A stretch of DNA of 64,000 nt from a virus. Position 1 is the first letter of the stretch. Each line of letters begins with the position of its first letter. The translations under genes were made by a program, and so were the position numbers. The notes below the pieces were generated by a model. That model was not told the DNA's origin. It searched no databases and saw only the letters and a list, made by a program, of their open reading frames with translations. Shown here in pieces: positions 6,932 to 15,200 of this stretch. The DNA is taken from positions 1-64,000 of IMG/VR virus record IMGVR_UViG_3300007960_000002; one strand, 5' to 3'.

Positions 6932-8180
6932 CAATATGTACTGTTTCGCCAAAAGGAACATTATAACCCCTAGTTTTAGTTACCCACAAAACTGGATAAT
7001 CAGGTTCTATTTCAGGGAAACCACCATACAAATCAGTAAAATAAAGTACAAATGCTGGCTGTCTATCTTGTTCTTCTACCCACTTAAAGAAAGGTTTAAA
7101 GCTAGTCCCACCACCACCTTTAGGGGTTAATTTAATAGGACTGTCTTCAGATGTAAATGTTTCAGTACCAGCTACACCATAATCAGTATATACAAATGTT
7201 GCTTCTGTATTAAATGTATTAAGAATACCTTCTACTTCAGCAGCTCCATCTTTTTGATCTTGAAGACTCATACTACCAGAAGTATCAAAACCAATATAAA
7301 TAGGAGGGAGTGTTTCACCAGAATATGCAGGCAAGGCAAAATCAAATGATCCATAACGACGATTACGTTTTTTCCATGTATAATCATCATATGATTGCAT
7401 AATCTGGGTCATATACAATGCAAGTTGTTGTCTCCAATCAACCTTTGGTTCTGATAAATCTTTAATCAACCATTCCATATCAGCGGTAAGCAGCCCAGCA
7501 TCCTTTGCCATCTTAGCTGCCCTTACTGCCTCAATAGCAGTTGATTCCATTGCTTTTGTGATACGTTCTTCATATTCTTCGTTAGATTCACCTTGTCCTT
7601 GTTGTGGAGCTAATACCATATCCTCAAAATTGTCACCATTTCCATTACCGCTTTGGCTCTGTCCATCTCCTTGTTGCTGCTGTTGCTGGTCTAAAAGCTT
7701 ATTATAAATCTTCTCAGCTCCCATTTTATATGTATACTTTTTATCCAACAGCGCTTGCTTAGGACATTTTGGAGCTTCATCAGACCAATTTTTATATCCT
7801 TTACGTTTCCATAATTCAATAATGCCAGGGATATAAATAGTTTCCAATCCATCATTAAGAGAAAAATCTGCTGATACATTCCATAGTAACGGATCTCTTT
7901 TCCCTAAACGAAGAGAATGCATAAGAGCAATATGTTCTCCTTCATGAAGAATAACAAAATCTAACTCTTGAGGGGAAAGACTATTTACAAAATCTTCATC
8001 ATAGTAAATATTAAAATGGTCAGTAGCCATAGTTTTTGGCTTACCAGTAGCTTCAAATTGCTTTTCAACCCAAGTACCCTTCATATTAATAAAGGATTTT
8101 GGGATAATAAAAGGAGCTTTACCAGGATGTCTACGAAAAATCCTAGCTTTTGATTGCGTAATCGGGTCATATTTAGACAT
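6924..8180 (-). CDS. VWA-domain putative metallopeptidase
   Basis: A 418-residue protein of the DUF2201-like type. It has an N-terminal zinc-peptidase-like motif HEGEH (79-83), a Q/G/N-rich linker near 164-185, and a C-terminal von Willebrand A domain with the metal-ion site DTSGS (299-303). N4-like phages carry an AAA+/VWA gene pair (gp24/gp25) that this resembles. With the MoxR ATPase (9308-10435) and the intervening DUF3150-like gene it forms a conserved trio. MoxR-VWA pairs act as chaperones or metal-insertion machines; the phage target is unknown. Confidence 0.82.
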   Translation of the reverse strand: MSKYDPITQSKARIFRRHPGKAPFIIPKSFINMKGTWVEKQFEATGKPKTMATDHFNIYYDEDFVNSLSPQELDFVILHEGEHIALMHSLRLGKRDPLLWNVSADFSLNDGLETIYIPGIIELWKRKGYKNWSDEAPKCPKQALLDKKYTYKMGAEKIYNKLLDQQQQQQGDGQSQSGNGNGDNFEDMVLAPQQGQGESNEEYEERITKAMESTAIEAVRAAKMAKDAGLLTADMEWLIKDLSEPKVDWRQQLALYMTQIMQSYDDYTWKKRNRRYGSFDFALPAYSGETLPPIYIGFDTSGSMSLQDQKDGAAEVEGILNTFNTEATFVYTDYGVAGTETFTSEDSPIKLTPKGGGGTSFKPFFKWVEEQDRQPAFVLYFTDLYGGFPEIEPDYPVLWVTKTRGYNVPFGETVHIDE

Positions 8181-8190
8181 AATAAACTCC

Positions 8191-9048
8191 TTAGAAAATC
8201 AAACCCATGTCATTTTCAACCTGTTGAAACCTTCGTTGAATTGTATCCTTTGCTCCAGGTACTTCACGAAGTTCTTCAGGTGAATATGTATTAAGGATTT
8301 CCTTAATTTCATCAGAGAATTGACGTAAGCTAAAATCATCAGTTACGTCATTTTCATGAATATTATCTACAAATTCATGAATTTTATTGAAAGATCGCTT
8401 ATTTATCCTATCCCCATTCTCTAAAACACTCACCATTTTAGTGACAAGTTCAGTCAATGTATCCCGCATATATGACCGTAGTTCCCTGTCCTTCACTTCT
8501 TGTGTACGTCTTAGCTCAGATAGGATAAATTCTTCTGTTTCCTTTTCTACTTTACCAATAAAAGACCCAGGTTCAATCTCTTCTAAAAGAATATCCATAT
8601 CCCAACTATTACTAAATTCTTCAGGGGTAGGATAGTTAATGTCTCTAGAGAGTTCACCATTTAGATTAACTTCTTCATCCATAATATCATCATATTTCTC
8701 AGTGTATTCTTTTACAGCTTGAGATTTAAGATGATTAAATGTAGCTTTATGATTATTTACAGCATCAAATAAATCCTCCCACTTCTTTGAATTAACAAGC
8801 CATGCACCAGGACAGAAATCAGGAGCTGTAGCAACCTTATTGATATGATTGCGTGTAGCTGCTAATTCTGCCCTCAGAGCTTTAATGATTTGATTATTAG
8901 ACCAACGCTTAACAGATACACTAGCCTGATTGTTTACGGCACCACTAACAAGTTCTAAATCTCTAGCTTGCTTCTTATTTTGAGCTGTTATGGCTGGAGC
9001 TTTAGTCTTCAGGATAACACGAATATGTGAATCAGAGATTTTAGTCAT
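8191..9048 (-). CDS. helical protein between MoxR and VWA genes (DUF3150-like)
   Basis: A 285-residue, highly charged, mainly helical protein with repeated acidic and basic stretches and no membrane segment. Proteins of this size and composition (DUF3150) commonly sit next to MoxR-type ATPases in phages, and I place it there by position and general look only. It probably acts as an adaptor between the ATPase and the VWA protein. Confidence 0.55.
   Translation of the reverse strand: MTKISDSHIRVILKTKAPAITAQNKKQARDLELVSGAVNNQASVSVKRWSNNQIIKALRAELAATRNHINKVATAPDFCPGAWLVNSKKWEDLFDAVNNHKATFNHLKSQAVKEYTEKYDDIMDEEVNLNGELSRDINYPTPEEFSNSWDMDILLEEIEPGSFIGKVEKETEEFILSELRRTQEVKDRELRSYMRDTLTELVTKMVSVLENGDRINKRSFNKIHEFVDNIHENDVTDDFSLRQFSDEIKEILNTYSPEELREVPGAKDTIQRRFQQVENDMGLIF
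8472..8482 (+). repeat. ATGACCGTAGT word, copy 2 of 5
   Basis: Inside the DUF3150-like gene, in a different reading frame from copy 1, so coding constraint does not explain it. Confidence 0.6.
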
Positions 9049-9311
9049 CTATCTAATTCCTCTTTTAAAATAATAAATTTATAATCATCAATGTATTTTC
9101 TTAATACATCTTTAAATGAGTTATTGTGAATTATCTCATGATCTAATTCACGATCATTAGATGGAAAATAAAACCTACTTCCCAATTCTCCTGGCTCTAA
9201 TAAATATACTCCATTATATAATGTTACAGAGATATCATTCCAATTTTCTGTTTTTAAAATAAGATCATAATATTTTTTAAACTTTCTTATTTTACTTAAT
9301 GGAATTTTCAT
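9045..9311 (-). CDS. hypothetical protein, 88 aa
   Basis: Unrecognised. It overlaps the MoxR gene stop and the DUF3150-like start by four bases each, so it is inside the MoxR-VWA transcription unit. The C-terminus (YKFIILKEEL) loosely recalls the endings of the small paralogous family. Confidence 0.55.
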   Translation of the reverse strand: MKIPLSKIRKFKKYYDLILKTENWNDISVTLYNGVYLLEPGELGSRFYFPSNDRELDHEIIHNNSFKDVLRKYIDDYKFIILKEELDR

Positions 9312-10435
9312 AGGCCAGACAATCCAGCAATATCAGCACCATGATTAAGCGCCCACTTCTTAAAATCTTTGGTAATAAGTTTACCATCCTTCTTACTTAC
9401 ACCAGACATAATCATCCATTGCTGTTCACCAGGAAGACGAATAACATACTCGATTAAATTAGGAAGAGTTTCAGGGGTAGCACGAGAAACAAGAGCAGCA
9501 CATAGCATATATACAATACCCATCTGATGAGGCTTAGGGATAGCTGCTTGCTTAGGACGTTTGATACAATCATCAGGATCAAGACCTTCCCAAAGATCAG
9601 CAGTTTCAAGAAAGACCTTCATCTTTAAAGCTGCTTCTTGTCCCACCATTCCAGCAACTCGACGAAGCTCTTGCTTTTTATCATGAGGAGATTGAAGATA
9701 GTTAGATACATAAGTCCAAGCACGATGTGAAGGAAAAGCACCAATCTTCTCTTTCTTCAATTTTGCAGGATCATATTTGTGAAGAAAATCAGGTTCAGAT
9801 TCTAGAAACTTCAATACATAAGGACTAATATTGTGAGGAATAGCATAGTTATGTAGCCAACCTTGACCATCACCAGTATCAAAGGGGTTCTTGACTTCCA
9901 TTACATGAAGACGGTTCCAAAACTGAGTAGGGAATCCACCAGCACTAGCACCACTGCCAGAAAAGTTACCAGCACCAATGATGGTCCAACCAATGGGAAG
10001 TTCAATATCACCAATCTTATGTTCCGACATCCACTGAGACATAGATGCTTTCATGAGAGGAGCAGCATCAGCCACTTCATCACAGAAAACAATTCCACGT
10101 TCATTTTCTCGAATAAGGTTAGCAATCTCATGAGGAGGGAGATAGCGAGTAGTTACATTTCCTTCCTTGTCTTCAAACTTGAAAGGAAGACCACGGGCAT
10201 CAGTAGGATCAGCCTGACTAGCAATGAAAACAATAACAGGAACAGGTTCATTATACTTTTTAGACAGTTCCTTAGCTGCCTGATGAACTGCTGCAGTCTT
10301 ACCCATACCAGGATCAGATACTAGATAAAGGGTACCAACAGATTCCCCAGGATAATGTTGTTTCATTTCATATTCAGTAATAATTTCTTTGATGGTTTCT
10401 TGAATATTAAAGGGGGCGAATACGTCATGGGACAT
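9308..10435 (-). CDS. MoxR-type AAA+ ATPase
   Basis: A 375-residue ATPase with Walker A SDPGMGKTAA (40-49), Walker B IVFCDE (115-120) and a following sensor region (GAGNFSGSG). It would remodel or load client proteins using ATP, working with the VWA protein downstream. The pair matches the N4 gp24/gp25 arrangement in kind. Reverse-direction transcription and 4-base overlaps place it first in a four-gene unit. Confidence 0.85.
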   Translation of the reverse strand: MSHDVFAPFNIQETIKEIITEYEMKQHYPGESVGTLYLVSDPGMGKTAAVHQAAKELSKKYNEPVPVIVFIASQADPTDARGLPFKFEDKEGNVTTRYLPPHEIANLIRENERGIVFCDEVADAAPLMKASMSQWMSEHKIGDIELPIGWTIIGAGNFSGSGASAGGFPTQFWNRLHVMEVKNPFDTGDGQGWLHNYAIPHNISPYVLKFLESEPDFLHKYDPAKLKKEKIGAFPSHRAWTYVSNYLQSPHDKKQELRRVAGMVGQEAALKMKVFLETADLWEGLDPDDCIKRPKQAAIPKPHQMGIVYMLCAALVSRATPETLPNLIEYVIRLPGEQQWMIMSGVSKKDGKLITKDFKKWALNHGADIAGLSGL

Positions 10436-10439
10436 TTGA

Positions 10440-10622
10440 TTATCTCCAATAATAAGGTTTATATGTACTAAAACATGCAGAAGAAATCCATATATAGGAT
10501 TCTTCTTTAGACATAGGGTTAAGTTCTTCTAAAATAGAATCAAGTTTCTTCTGTGCTGCTTTCTCCTGCTTCACTCTTTTCTTGAAATACTTCCCTTGCT
10601 TTTTCTGTAACCGCCGTTCCAT
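10440..10622 (-). CDS. possible basic protein overlapping a membrane-protein gene
   Basis: An alternative-frame ORF (MERRLQKKQGKYFKKR...) that begins inside the C-terminal part of the 112-aa membrane protein and runs past its end. It is strongly basic at the N-terminus. No good ribosome-binding site is seen before the ATG. It may be a real nested gene or a by-product of the acidic/basic codon mirror; kept at low confidence because it continues beyond its host gene up to the MoxR start. Confidence 0.3.
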   Translation of the reverse strand: MERRLQKKQGKYFKKRVKQEKAAQKKLDSILEELNPMSKEESYIWISSACFSTYKPYYWR

Positions 10623-10878
10623 CAGCGAGACGTTGTAATGACCCTGGATCTTTTTCAAGTTGCACCTTCACTAGATAACCTAATGATGAAGCCATCATTT
10701 CAATAAGAAATTGTTGTTTTTTATGTAAATCTTGTACATAATCTGCAACAATCATGGCTGGTAGTAAAACAATTATCATAAAACCAGCAGGATTATAAAA
10801 TAATGTTACAACAACAGCTAACCAAAACAAAGCTGTTACAGGATTTCTAAAGAAAAAGTTAAATAAAAATTGTTTCAT
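10540..10878 (-). CDS. small inner-membrane protein, 112 aa
   Basis: Two hydrophobic helices near residues 13-30 and 31-46, followed by a charged cytoplasm-type tail rich in K, E and S. GGAG precedes the ATG. It follows a secreted-protein gene. A holin-like or superinfection-exclusion role is possible, but lysis genes lie elsewhere (18.7 kb) and nothing decides the function. Confidence 0.6.
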   Translation of the reverse strand: MKQFLFNFFFRNPVTALFWLAVVVTLFYNPAGFMIIVLLPAMIVADYVQDLHKKQQFLIEMMASSLGYLVKVQLEKDPGSLQRLADGTAVTEKAREVFQEKSEAGESSTEET

Positions 10879-10924
10879 AATTTACTCCAAGGTGAAAATA
10901 GAATAAGAAGAATCACTAGACTAA

Positions 10925-11833
10925 TTAATCCTGCCATAAACAATTGTATACCCTCCATCCACCAGGAATTGCTTTAGTTAATAGACCGTACAATTTACCA
11001 TCTTTAATATAAGGTGTAATACCTTTAGTTTTTTGTGGAACATGCAAAACAGATTCAATTTTAAATCTAAAATCATTTCCTAAAACTTGTGTAGTTATAT
11101 TCTTTGGTATCCACTTGTCAGTTGATGTACAAATACCTTTCCAATTATAATTAATACAGTGGGGAAATAAAGCTTTATTAATATTTGGGAATAACTCTAG
11201 TATATTCCCTTCTTTATCTCTAAAGAATTTCCATTCAGCATTAATAAGATTTTCTTGTGGTGTATACATACCTGATAGCTTAACACCATAGCCATCTGAA
11301 TAAATAACCCATCGTTGAAATTTTCCTTCCCTTTCAACCCTAAATAAGGAAATGCCACTAGCAACTACTCTTTTATTATTTTTATATTCTTCTGGTTCCC
11401 CAAATAAGTCTGTAAACTGCCAAGGTTTTCCATCCACTTTAACGATTAATGTAGGAACTGATTCCCATGTCCCACTGTAATAATCATCAATAACTGTTGC
11501 AGCTACAACAATTTGTCTTGCTGTATCAAATCTAAATGCTGTTGGTCTAGAGAAACATTGATGATTTCCTCTAGATGGTTTAATAATGGATGTATTAAAT
11601 ACTGTTCGCCAGGGTCCATTATCCAATTTATGTTGAATAGGTTTTTGTGAATGAGCTGTAGCTCCCTCTGGACATAAGTTTCTAAAAACTTGTGTATTAC
11701 ATTTACCACTGGGAAAACATTGTATAATATGACTAGGATACCCAGCATTCATTTCAGTGTCTTTACAATTCACCCACTCAGCATTAGTTAAGAAAGAAAC
11801 AACCATTAACACCAAACCAATTAAGTATTTCAT
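10925..11833 (-). CDS. exported protein of unknown function, 302 aa
   Basis: Starts with a classic signal peptide (MKYLIGLVLMVVSFLTNA, likely cut before EW). The mature part is Cys-rich (more than six Cys), as expected of a disulphide-bonded periplasmic protein. No family recognised. It is one of three adjacent exported proteins, all leftward of tRNA-Arg. Periplasmic phage proteins often block superinfection, but this is inference from location only. A CsrA-type hairpin lies just before its gene. Confidence 0.7.
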   Translation of the reverse strand: MKYLIGLVLMVVSFLTNAEWVNCKDTEMNAGYPSHIIQCFPSGKCNTQVFRNLCPEGATAHSQKPIQHKLDNGPWRTVFNTSIIKPSRGNHQCFSRPTAFRFDTARQIVVAATVIDDYYSGTWESVPTLIVKVDGKPWQFTDLFGEPEEYKNNKRVVASGISLFRVEREGKFQRWVIYSDGYGVKLSGMYTPQENLINAEWKFFRDKEGNILELFPNINKALFPHCINYNWKGICTSTDKWIPKNITTQVLGNDFRFKIESVLHVPQKTKGITPYIKDGKLYGLLTKAIPGGWRVYNCLWQD

Positions 11834-11852
11834 TATTATTTATCCCTTAAAT

Positions 11853-11866
11853 GCACATCCATGTGC
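11853..11866 (-). promoter_or_regulatory. CsrA/RsmA-type hairpin 3
   Basis: The transcript reads GCACAUGGAUGUGC, a 5-bp GCACA/UGUGC stem, or CAC/GUG around the hexaloop AUGGAU (ANGGAN). It lies in the 42-base gap just upstream of the exported 302-aa protein, about 20 bases before its ATG. Confidence 0.5.
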
Positions 11867-11875
11867 TATTATTTA

Positions 11876-12115
11876 TTACCAATTAACCTCTTCCCAATAA
11901 CCATTAACATGATTAAATGTATCTACTTCATCACAATCTTCTTTCTTTGCTAGATAAGAAACATCCTCATAAGGACAATAATCTACCCATACATAATCAC
12001 TACTAGGCTGGCCATGATGACCGTAGTAACTCAACCCGTAGTTACTCGCTGAAACACCACTAACTACACCGCACATAAACATACCAACTGCAAAACCTAC
12101 CACTGCTTTATACAT
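11876..12115 (-). CDS. small exported protein, 79 aa
   Basis: N-terminal signal peptide (hydrophobic residues 5-22 ending VSASN) and a short mature domain rich in Y, W, H and acidic residues with two Cys. No family recognised. Probably periplasmic. Confidence 0.6.
   Translation of the reverse strand: MYKAVVGFAVGMFMCGVVSGVSASNYGLSYYGHHGQPSSDYVWVDYCPYEDVSYLAKKEDCDEVDTFNHVNGYWEEVNW
12016..12026 (+). repeat. ATGACCGTAGT word, copy 3 of 5
   Basis: Inside the 79-aa exported-protein gene; a partial CCGTAGTTACT echo follows 14 bases later. Confidence 0.6.
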
Positions 12116-12161
12116 CTTAATTTCCTCTAGTTAAGTTTAATTTCTCCATTCCCTTTAGTAG

Positions 12162-12344
12162 TTATATACTCTGTAATTTTTTATGTGCTACACAGATAGC
12201 TTGATAATTAATAACAGGTCTACCTGTCATCTCCACTATCTTTTCTCTTGCATGAAAACATTCATCCATCTTATCAAAGATGGCTATGTCATAACTTTCC
12301 ACTTGATTATTTGTAGCTAATAGTAATACAAGGATAAATGTCAT
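12162..12344 (-). CDS. small exported or membrane-tethered protein, 60 aa
   Basis: Short hydrophobic N-terminus (TFILVLLLA) followed by a soluble part with two Cys. Its ATG overlaps the stop of the preceding 40-aa ORF (ATGA). One of a run of very small genes after tRNA-Arg. Function unknown. Confidence 0.55.
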   Translation of the reverse strand: MTFILVLLLATNNQVESYDIAIFDKMDECFHAREKIVEMTGRPVINYQAICVAHKKLQSI

Positions 12345-12463
12345 TGCTCTTTCCTCTTTGGTACAAACACAATGTACCTAGGTTGCCAAGCTAACAATTT
12401 ACTATCTTCTACCTTATCCATAAACTGTTTAGCTGTTTTATAATATATAAGATAATAATACAT
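12341..12463 (-). CDS. very small protein, 40 aa
   Basis: MYYYLIYYKTAKQFMDKVED..., complete ORF. Its ATG overlaps the stop of the upstream 59-aa gene (TAATG) and its stop overlaps the next gene's ATG. Being coupled on both sides argues for translation. Tyr-rich N-terminus; function unknown. Confidence 0.5.
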   Translation of the reverse strand: MYYYLIYYKTAKQFMDKVEDSKLLAWQPRYIVFVPKRKEQ

Positions 12464-12642
12464 TATTCTTTCTTTTTAAAACATTCTGGTTTATCAGCAA
12501 ATACAGCAATGGGCACCTCACTATTGCCCCACCACTTAGCAGCATTCTTCCTTACATCTGGTGTAAGAGAACGAAAACATTTATCACCTTCAGTACATTT
12601 TTTGTAGAATGTACAGAATGTCATATCTTTATAACAAATCAT
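12463..12642 (-). CDS. cysteine-rich small protein, 59 aa
   Basis: Starts MICYKDMTFCTFYKKC with an AAAGGTG ribosome-binding site. Five cysteines (3, 10, 16, 22, 54) suggest metal binding or a small knotted fold. First protein gene after tRNA-Arg in the unit led by the sigma-E-like promoter at 12744-12771. No family recognised. Confidence 0.55.
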   Translation of the reverse strand: MICYKDMTFCTFYKKCTEGDKCFRSLTPDVRKNAAKWWGNSEVPIAVFADKPECFKKKE

Positions 12643-12659
12643 ATATCACCTTTATTAAT

Positions 12660-12737
12660 TGGTCTCCCAGGTAGGACTCGAACCTACGACATGCAGCTTA
12701 GAAGGCTGCTGCTCTAATCCAACTGAGCTACTGGGAG
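12660..12737 (-). tRNA. tRNA-Arg (anticodon UCU)
   Basis: A full cloverleaf: acceptor CTCCCAG/CTGGGAG, D stem GCTC/GAGC, anticodon stem GCAGC/GCTGC with loop CTTCTAA (anticodon TCT), T arm GTAGG-TTCGAGT-CCTAC, discriminator A and encoded CCA (78 bases). UCU reads AGA/AGG, which this AT-rich phage uses heavily, so it probably compensates for a scarce host tRNA. It starts only 7 bases after the -10 of the sigma-E-like promoter. Confidence 0.95.
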
Positions 12738-12743
12738 CATTAC

Positions 12744-12771
12744 TTAGACAACATATATCAAGAAAAGTTCC
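12744..12771 (-). promoter_or_regulatory. sigma-E-like promoter (module promoter E)
   Basis: Minus strand: GGAACTT (12771-12765), 16 bases, then TCTAA (12748-12744) within TTGTCTAAGTA. Same architecture as four other sites in the window and as RpoE/AlgU promoters. It drives tRNA-Arg and probably the leftward small-gene and MoxR-VWA series. Confidence 0.65.
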
Positions 12772-12793
12772 ATAAGAATTTTATTTAACCTTT

Positions 12794-13009
12794 TTATTTC
12801 TTATCTCCAGTGAAAACAGTCTTTCCTTCTTTCCCTGTATAACGATAGCGATTCTTCTTACCATTACATGCCTCTCGTGGAAAGGTATTGTTGGTAGATT
12901 TACTATCATTACCCCAATTATCTCTCATTTTACGATTATCAAAACGATTGGACCATGCACCAGTCTTCTTATCTTTTGCAGTCTTACCTTTACGATCTAC
13001 ATCAGTCAT
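12794..13009 (-). CDS. small, very basic protein, 71 aa
   Basis: MTDVDRKGKTAKDKKTGAWS..., about a third Lys/Arg plus Asn, with no hydrophobic core, so probably disordered and nucleic-acid-binding. It lies directly upstream of promoter E. No family recognised. Confidence 0.6.
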   Translation of the reverse strand: MTDVDRKGKTAKDKKTGAWSNRFDNRKMRDNWGNDSKSTNNTFPREACNGKKNRYRYTGKEGKTVFTGDKK

Positions 13010-13055
13010 TTTATTTCTCCTATTTAACAGAGGATTTGTTTACTAAAATATATTG

Positions 13056-13259
13056 TCATTTATATACCCCAACAATACTATTACCTGCAATCAAAGCAGG
13101 ATTAGAAGTTACTAATCCATCAGTAACTGTGAGATCATTTGTCCTTCCATGAAGGAACATTTGTCCCCTATCAGGACCATCCAATACCATACATTTGTGA
13201 ATCCCTCTAACCTTGTACAGTGGTCCTATGTAAATGTAGCGTTTTTGCTTGGGAAACAT
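13056..13259 (-). CDS. hypothetical protein, 67 aa
   Basis: Start set at the ATG with GAGGAG upstream (MFPKQKRYIYIGPLY...); the longer form begins at a TTG. Beta-rich with glycines, resembling a small SH3-like fold, but no family is recognised. Confidence 0.6.
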   Translation of the reverse strand: MFPKQKRYIYIGPLYKVRGIHKCMVLDGPDRGQMFLHGRTNDLTVTDGLVTSNPALIAGNSIVGVYK

Positions 13260-13333
13260 ATGATTTCTCCTCAATTCTGAGAGTTGACAAGGTAAAGGAA
13301 TAGTAGGGTAGTGGGTATCCTTGTTTTTAATAA

Positions 13334-13603
13334 TTAATTAGAAAAGAAAGAGTAAAGTTTATTATATGGGAATGTTTTACCCCTGTTCCATATTGTGAAT
13401 ACATGCTCCCAATGATTTCTTCCCACCCGTTTACATAATACACACTGACTAAACTCATTGGAATTATCTGCTGGCTCAAAGAAAAAACCATAAACCCCAT
13501 CATCTCTTTTGTGTATCATTCGGATAGTTTTAATGTATTCAAAATTACAACGAGCATCAATCCTGATGAATTGATAAAACTTAAAACGATTCAACAATTT
13601 CAT
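13334..13603 (-). CDS. hypothetical protein, 89 aa
   Basis: Basic, aromatic-rich, with three Cys including CVLC. GGAG lies before the ATG. An ATGACCGTAGT word occurs in the gap just upstream (13641-13651). Function unknown. Confidence 0.6.
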   Translation of the reverse strand: MKLLNRFKFYQFIRIDARCNFEYIKTIRMIHKRDDGVYGFFFEPADNSNEFSQCVLCKRVGRNHWEHVFTIWNRGKTFPYNKLYSFFSN

Positions 13604-13640
13604 AATATATTCTCCAAAACATCATAAGGGAAACGGCGCG

Positions 13641-13651
13641 ATGACCGTAGT
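13641..13651 (+). repeat. ATGACCGTAGT word, copy 4 of 5
   Basis: The only intergenic copy, upstream of the 89-aa gene on the minus strand. Confidence 0.6.
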
Positions 13652-13670
13652 TACTTTTACTACGTAAAGC

Positions 13671-13892
13671 CTATTCAATATCATACAGTTCAGAATAGGC
13701 CATTTGTTCCATCATAGTCCAAGCTTCTTCTTCAATAGCAGCTTGTTCATCAATGGAAAGCATAGGATACGAACTAGGTTCATTAGCTCTCAGCACCTCT
13801 TCGGGATAGCCACTATACATATCGTTATAGCCACTGTATTCATCTCCTACTTCATCATCAGGAGAAGCAATATGTTGAGAAAACATTTTCAT
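13671..13892 (-). CDS. small acidic protein, 73 aa
   Basis: Strongly acidic with YSGY and YSGYPEE repeats and a helical C-terminus. Possibly a DNA mimic or host-factor inhibitor, a common theme for tiny acidic early phage proteins, but this is a guess. The gap 13893-14027 upstream holds no convincing gene. Confidence 0.55.
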   Translation of the reverse strand: MKMFSQHIASPDDEVGDEYSGYNDMYSGYPEEVLRANEPSSYPMLSIDEQAAIEEEAWTMMEQMAYSELYDIE

Positions 13893-14027
13893 TAGTGATA
13901 CTCCAATCGTCTGTTGATAGGGATTTGTTTGTCTTGTGCATATCCAGCCACTTCTGCATTAGTAATAATAAATACAATAAAAATAGTATAATTAGGTAGC
14001 ACCACCTCCCCCTTTATTTAGTAACTA

Positions 14028-14465
14028 TTAATAAATGGTATGTTCATTAATCACTTCTTCAAATGATACACTCTCAGAGTAATACCCGTTACTTGTGCCA
14101 TACCAACGGATAGTAACACGCCCTTTAATTGTCCCTAGTTTATAGAATGTCCATGTTTCTGAATCTGTTACACAACTCTCATTACTGCCCTCACCCTGTA
14201 ATTCATTAAGTGTGAAAGAAAGCTTATCATTTTCAGTAAGAAAATCTTTTTCTAATTCATTCGATTCTACTTCCTCCGCTTCAAGGATTGGATAGCCAAT
14301 CAAATCATCCCAATCTCCACAAATATCTTCCACCTCCACCGATTCACAACAATCTTGATGATGGTGCATAATATACTTCTTACCATCATCTGTTGTAAAG
14401 ACAATAGTATATTCATTTGCTTTTACATCAACTATTGTCTTCCCTTTTAATAGTATAATACTCAT
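14028..14465 (-). CDS. conserved phage protein (DUF7448-like), 145 aa
   Basis: Start is the ATG preceded by GGAGG; it overlaps the kinase gene by four bases. A central HHHQDCCESVEVEDICGDWD segment is typical of a small phage family I know as DUF7448-like. The His/Cys cluster may bind a metal. No biochemical role known. Confidence 0.65.
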   Translation of the reverse strand: MSIILLKGKTIVDVKANEYTIVFTTDDGKKYIMHHHQDCCESVEVEDICGDWDDLIGYPILEAEEVESNELEKDFLTENDKLSFTLNELQGEGSNESCVTDSETWTFYKLGTIKGRVTIRWYGTSNGYYSESVSFEEVINEHTIY

Positions 14466-14839
14466 ATATCCTCCCACCTATCTTTCATTCTTTGAACTAC
14501 TTCATCAGGAACACCATGAATGTTTTTATATTGTCCATTCATAGTAATAATAGTTAATTTTACACCTAACTCGTCAGCTAGATTAATGTATGGCTGTAAT
14601 TCCCACTTCTTTATAAATGTATTAGCAACAGCTACACTATTCCCCTTTTCTAAATGAAACCTTGTACCTTGAAAGCACTTCTCATGGCATTCAGGGAGAC
14701 GACTGGGATCAAAAGAATATTTCAGTCTATCATCCACCATGAACATATCAGCTTCCATAACCCAATAATCAGGAATAGACATAGCAAATGTTGATTTACC
14801 ACTGCCAGGTAAACCACGAATGAGAAGTAAGTTAGCCAT
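14462..14839 (-). CDS. P-loop kinase (AAA_33 / polynucleotide-kinase-like)
   Basis: A 125-residue single-domain kinase with Walker A GLPGSGKST (9-17) near the N-terminus, an EADMF acceptor-site-like motif, and a conserved ANTFIKK segment as in T4 Pnk-type kinases. It could phosphorylate a nucleotide, 5'-OH end or small molecule. The chain lacks the phosphatase domain of T4 Pnk. ATGA overlap couples it to the next gene. Confidence 0.75.
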   Translation of the reverse strand: MANLLLIRGLPGSGKSTFAMSIPDYWVMEADMFMVDDRLKYSFDPSRLPECHEKCFQGTRFHLEKGNSVAVANTFIKKWELQPYINLADELGVKLTIITMNGQYKNIHGVPDEVVQRMKDRWEDI

Positions 14840-15123
14840 TACAATATTCTCCCATATTTAGCAATAGAAATATCTTTGTATGTCGGATTAAATGGCTTAT
14901 CAGCAAAGAAACAAGCCCAAACAGGAGTACAATGTTGTCTCACTTCACCAATAGGATTGCCATCTAAGTCTACCTCTTGAACAATCCATCCCCATCGTCT
15001 TCCTTCATCGGTTTTACCAAAACCTAAAACATTGGCCCATGTTTGCCAATAATCATTATAAACATACAACCCAATATACATATCTTTTAATTGTGCTTGT
15101 TTATTCATGGGTGGGTAAGACAT
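14839..15123 (-). CDS. hypothetical protein, 94 aa
   Basis: Start set at the ATG with AGGAG upstream (MSYPPMNKQAQLKDMYIG...). Beta-rich with several Trp. Its stop abuts the kinase start. No family recognised. Confidence 0.6.
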   Translation of the reverse strand: MSYPPMNKQAQLKDMYIGLYVYNDYWQTWANVLGFGKTDEGRRWGWIVQEVDLDGNPIGEVRQHCTPVWACFFADKPFNPTYKDISIAKYGRIL

Positions 15124-15200
15124 TACAATTCTCCTATAGAAAAGACAAAGAATAATATTAATCAAAGCTACTAATTAAATATTAATAGCTTCTGTTAATA

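Noticed and set aside
13892-14003. Possible 36-aa leader ORF before the 73-aa acidic protein
   Set aside because: Careful base counting shows a run of six A that shifts the frame to an early stop.
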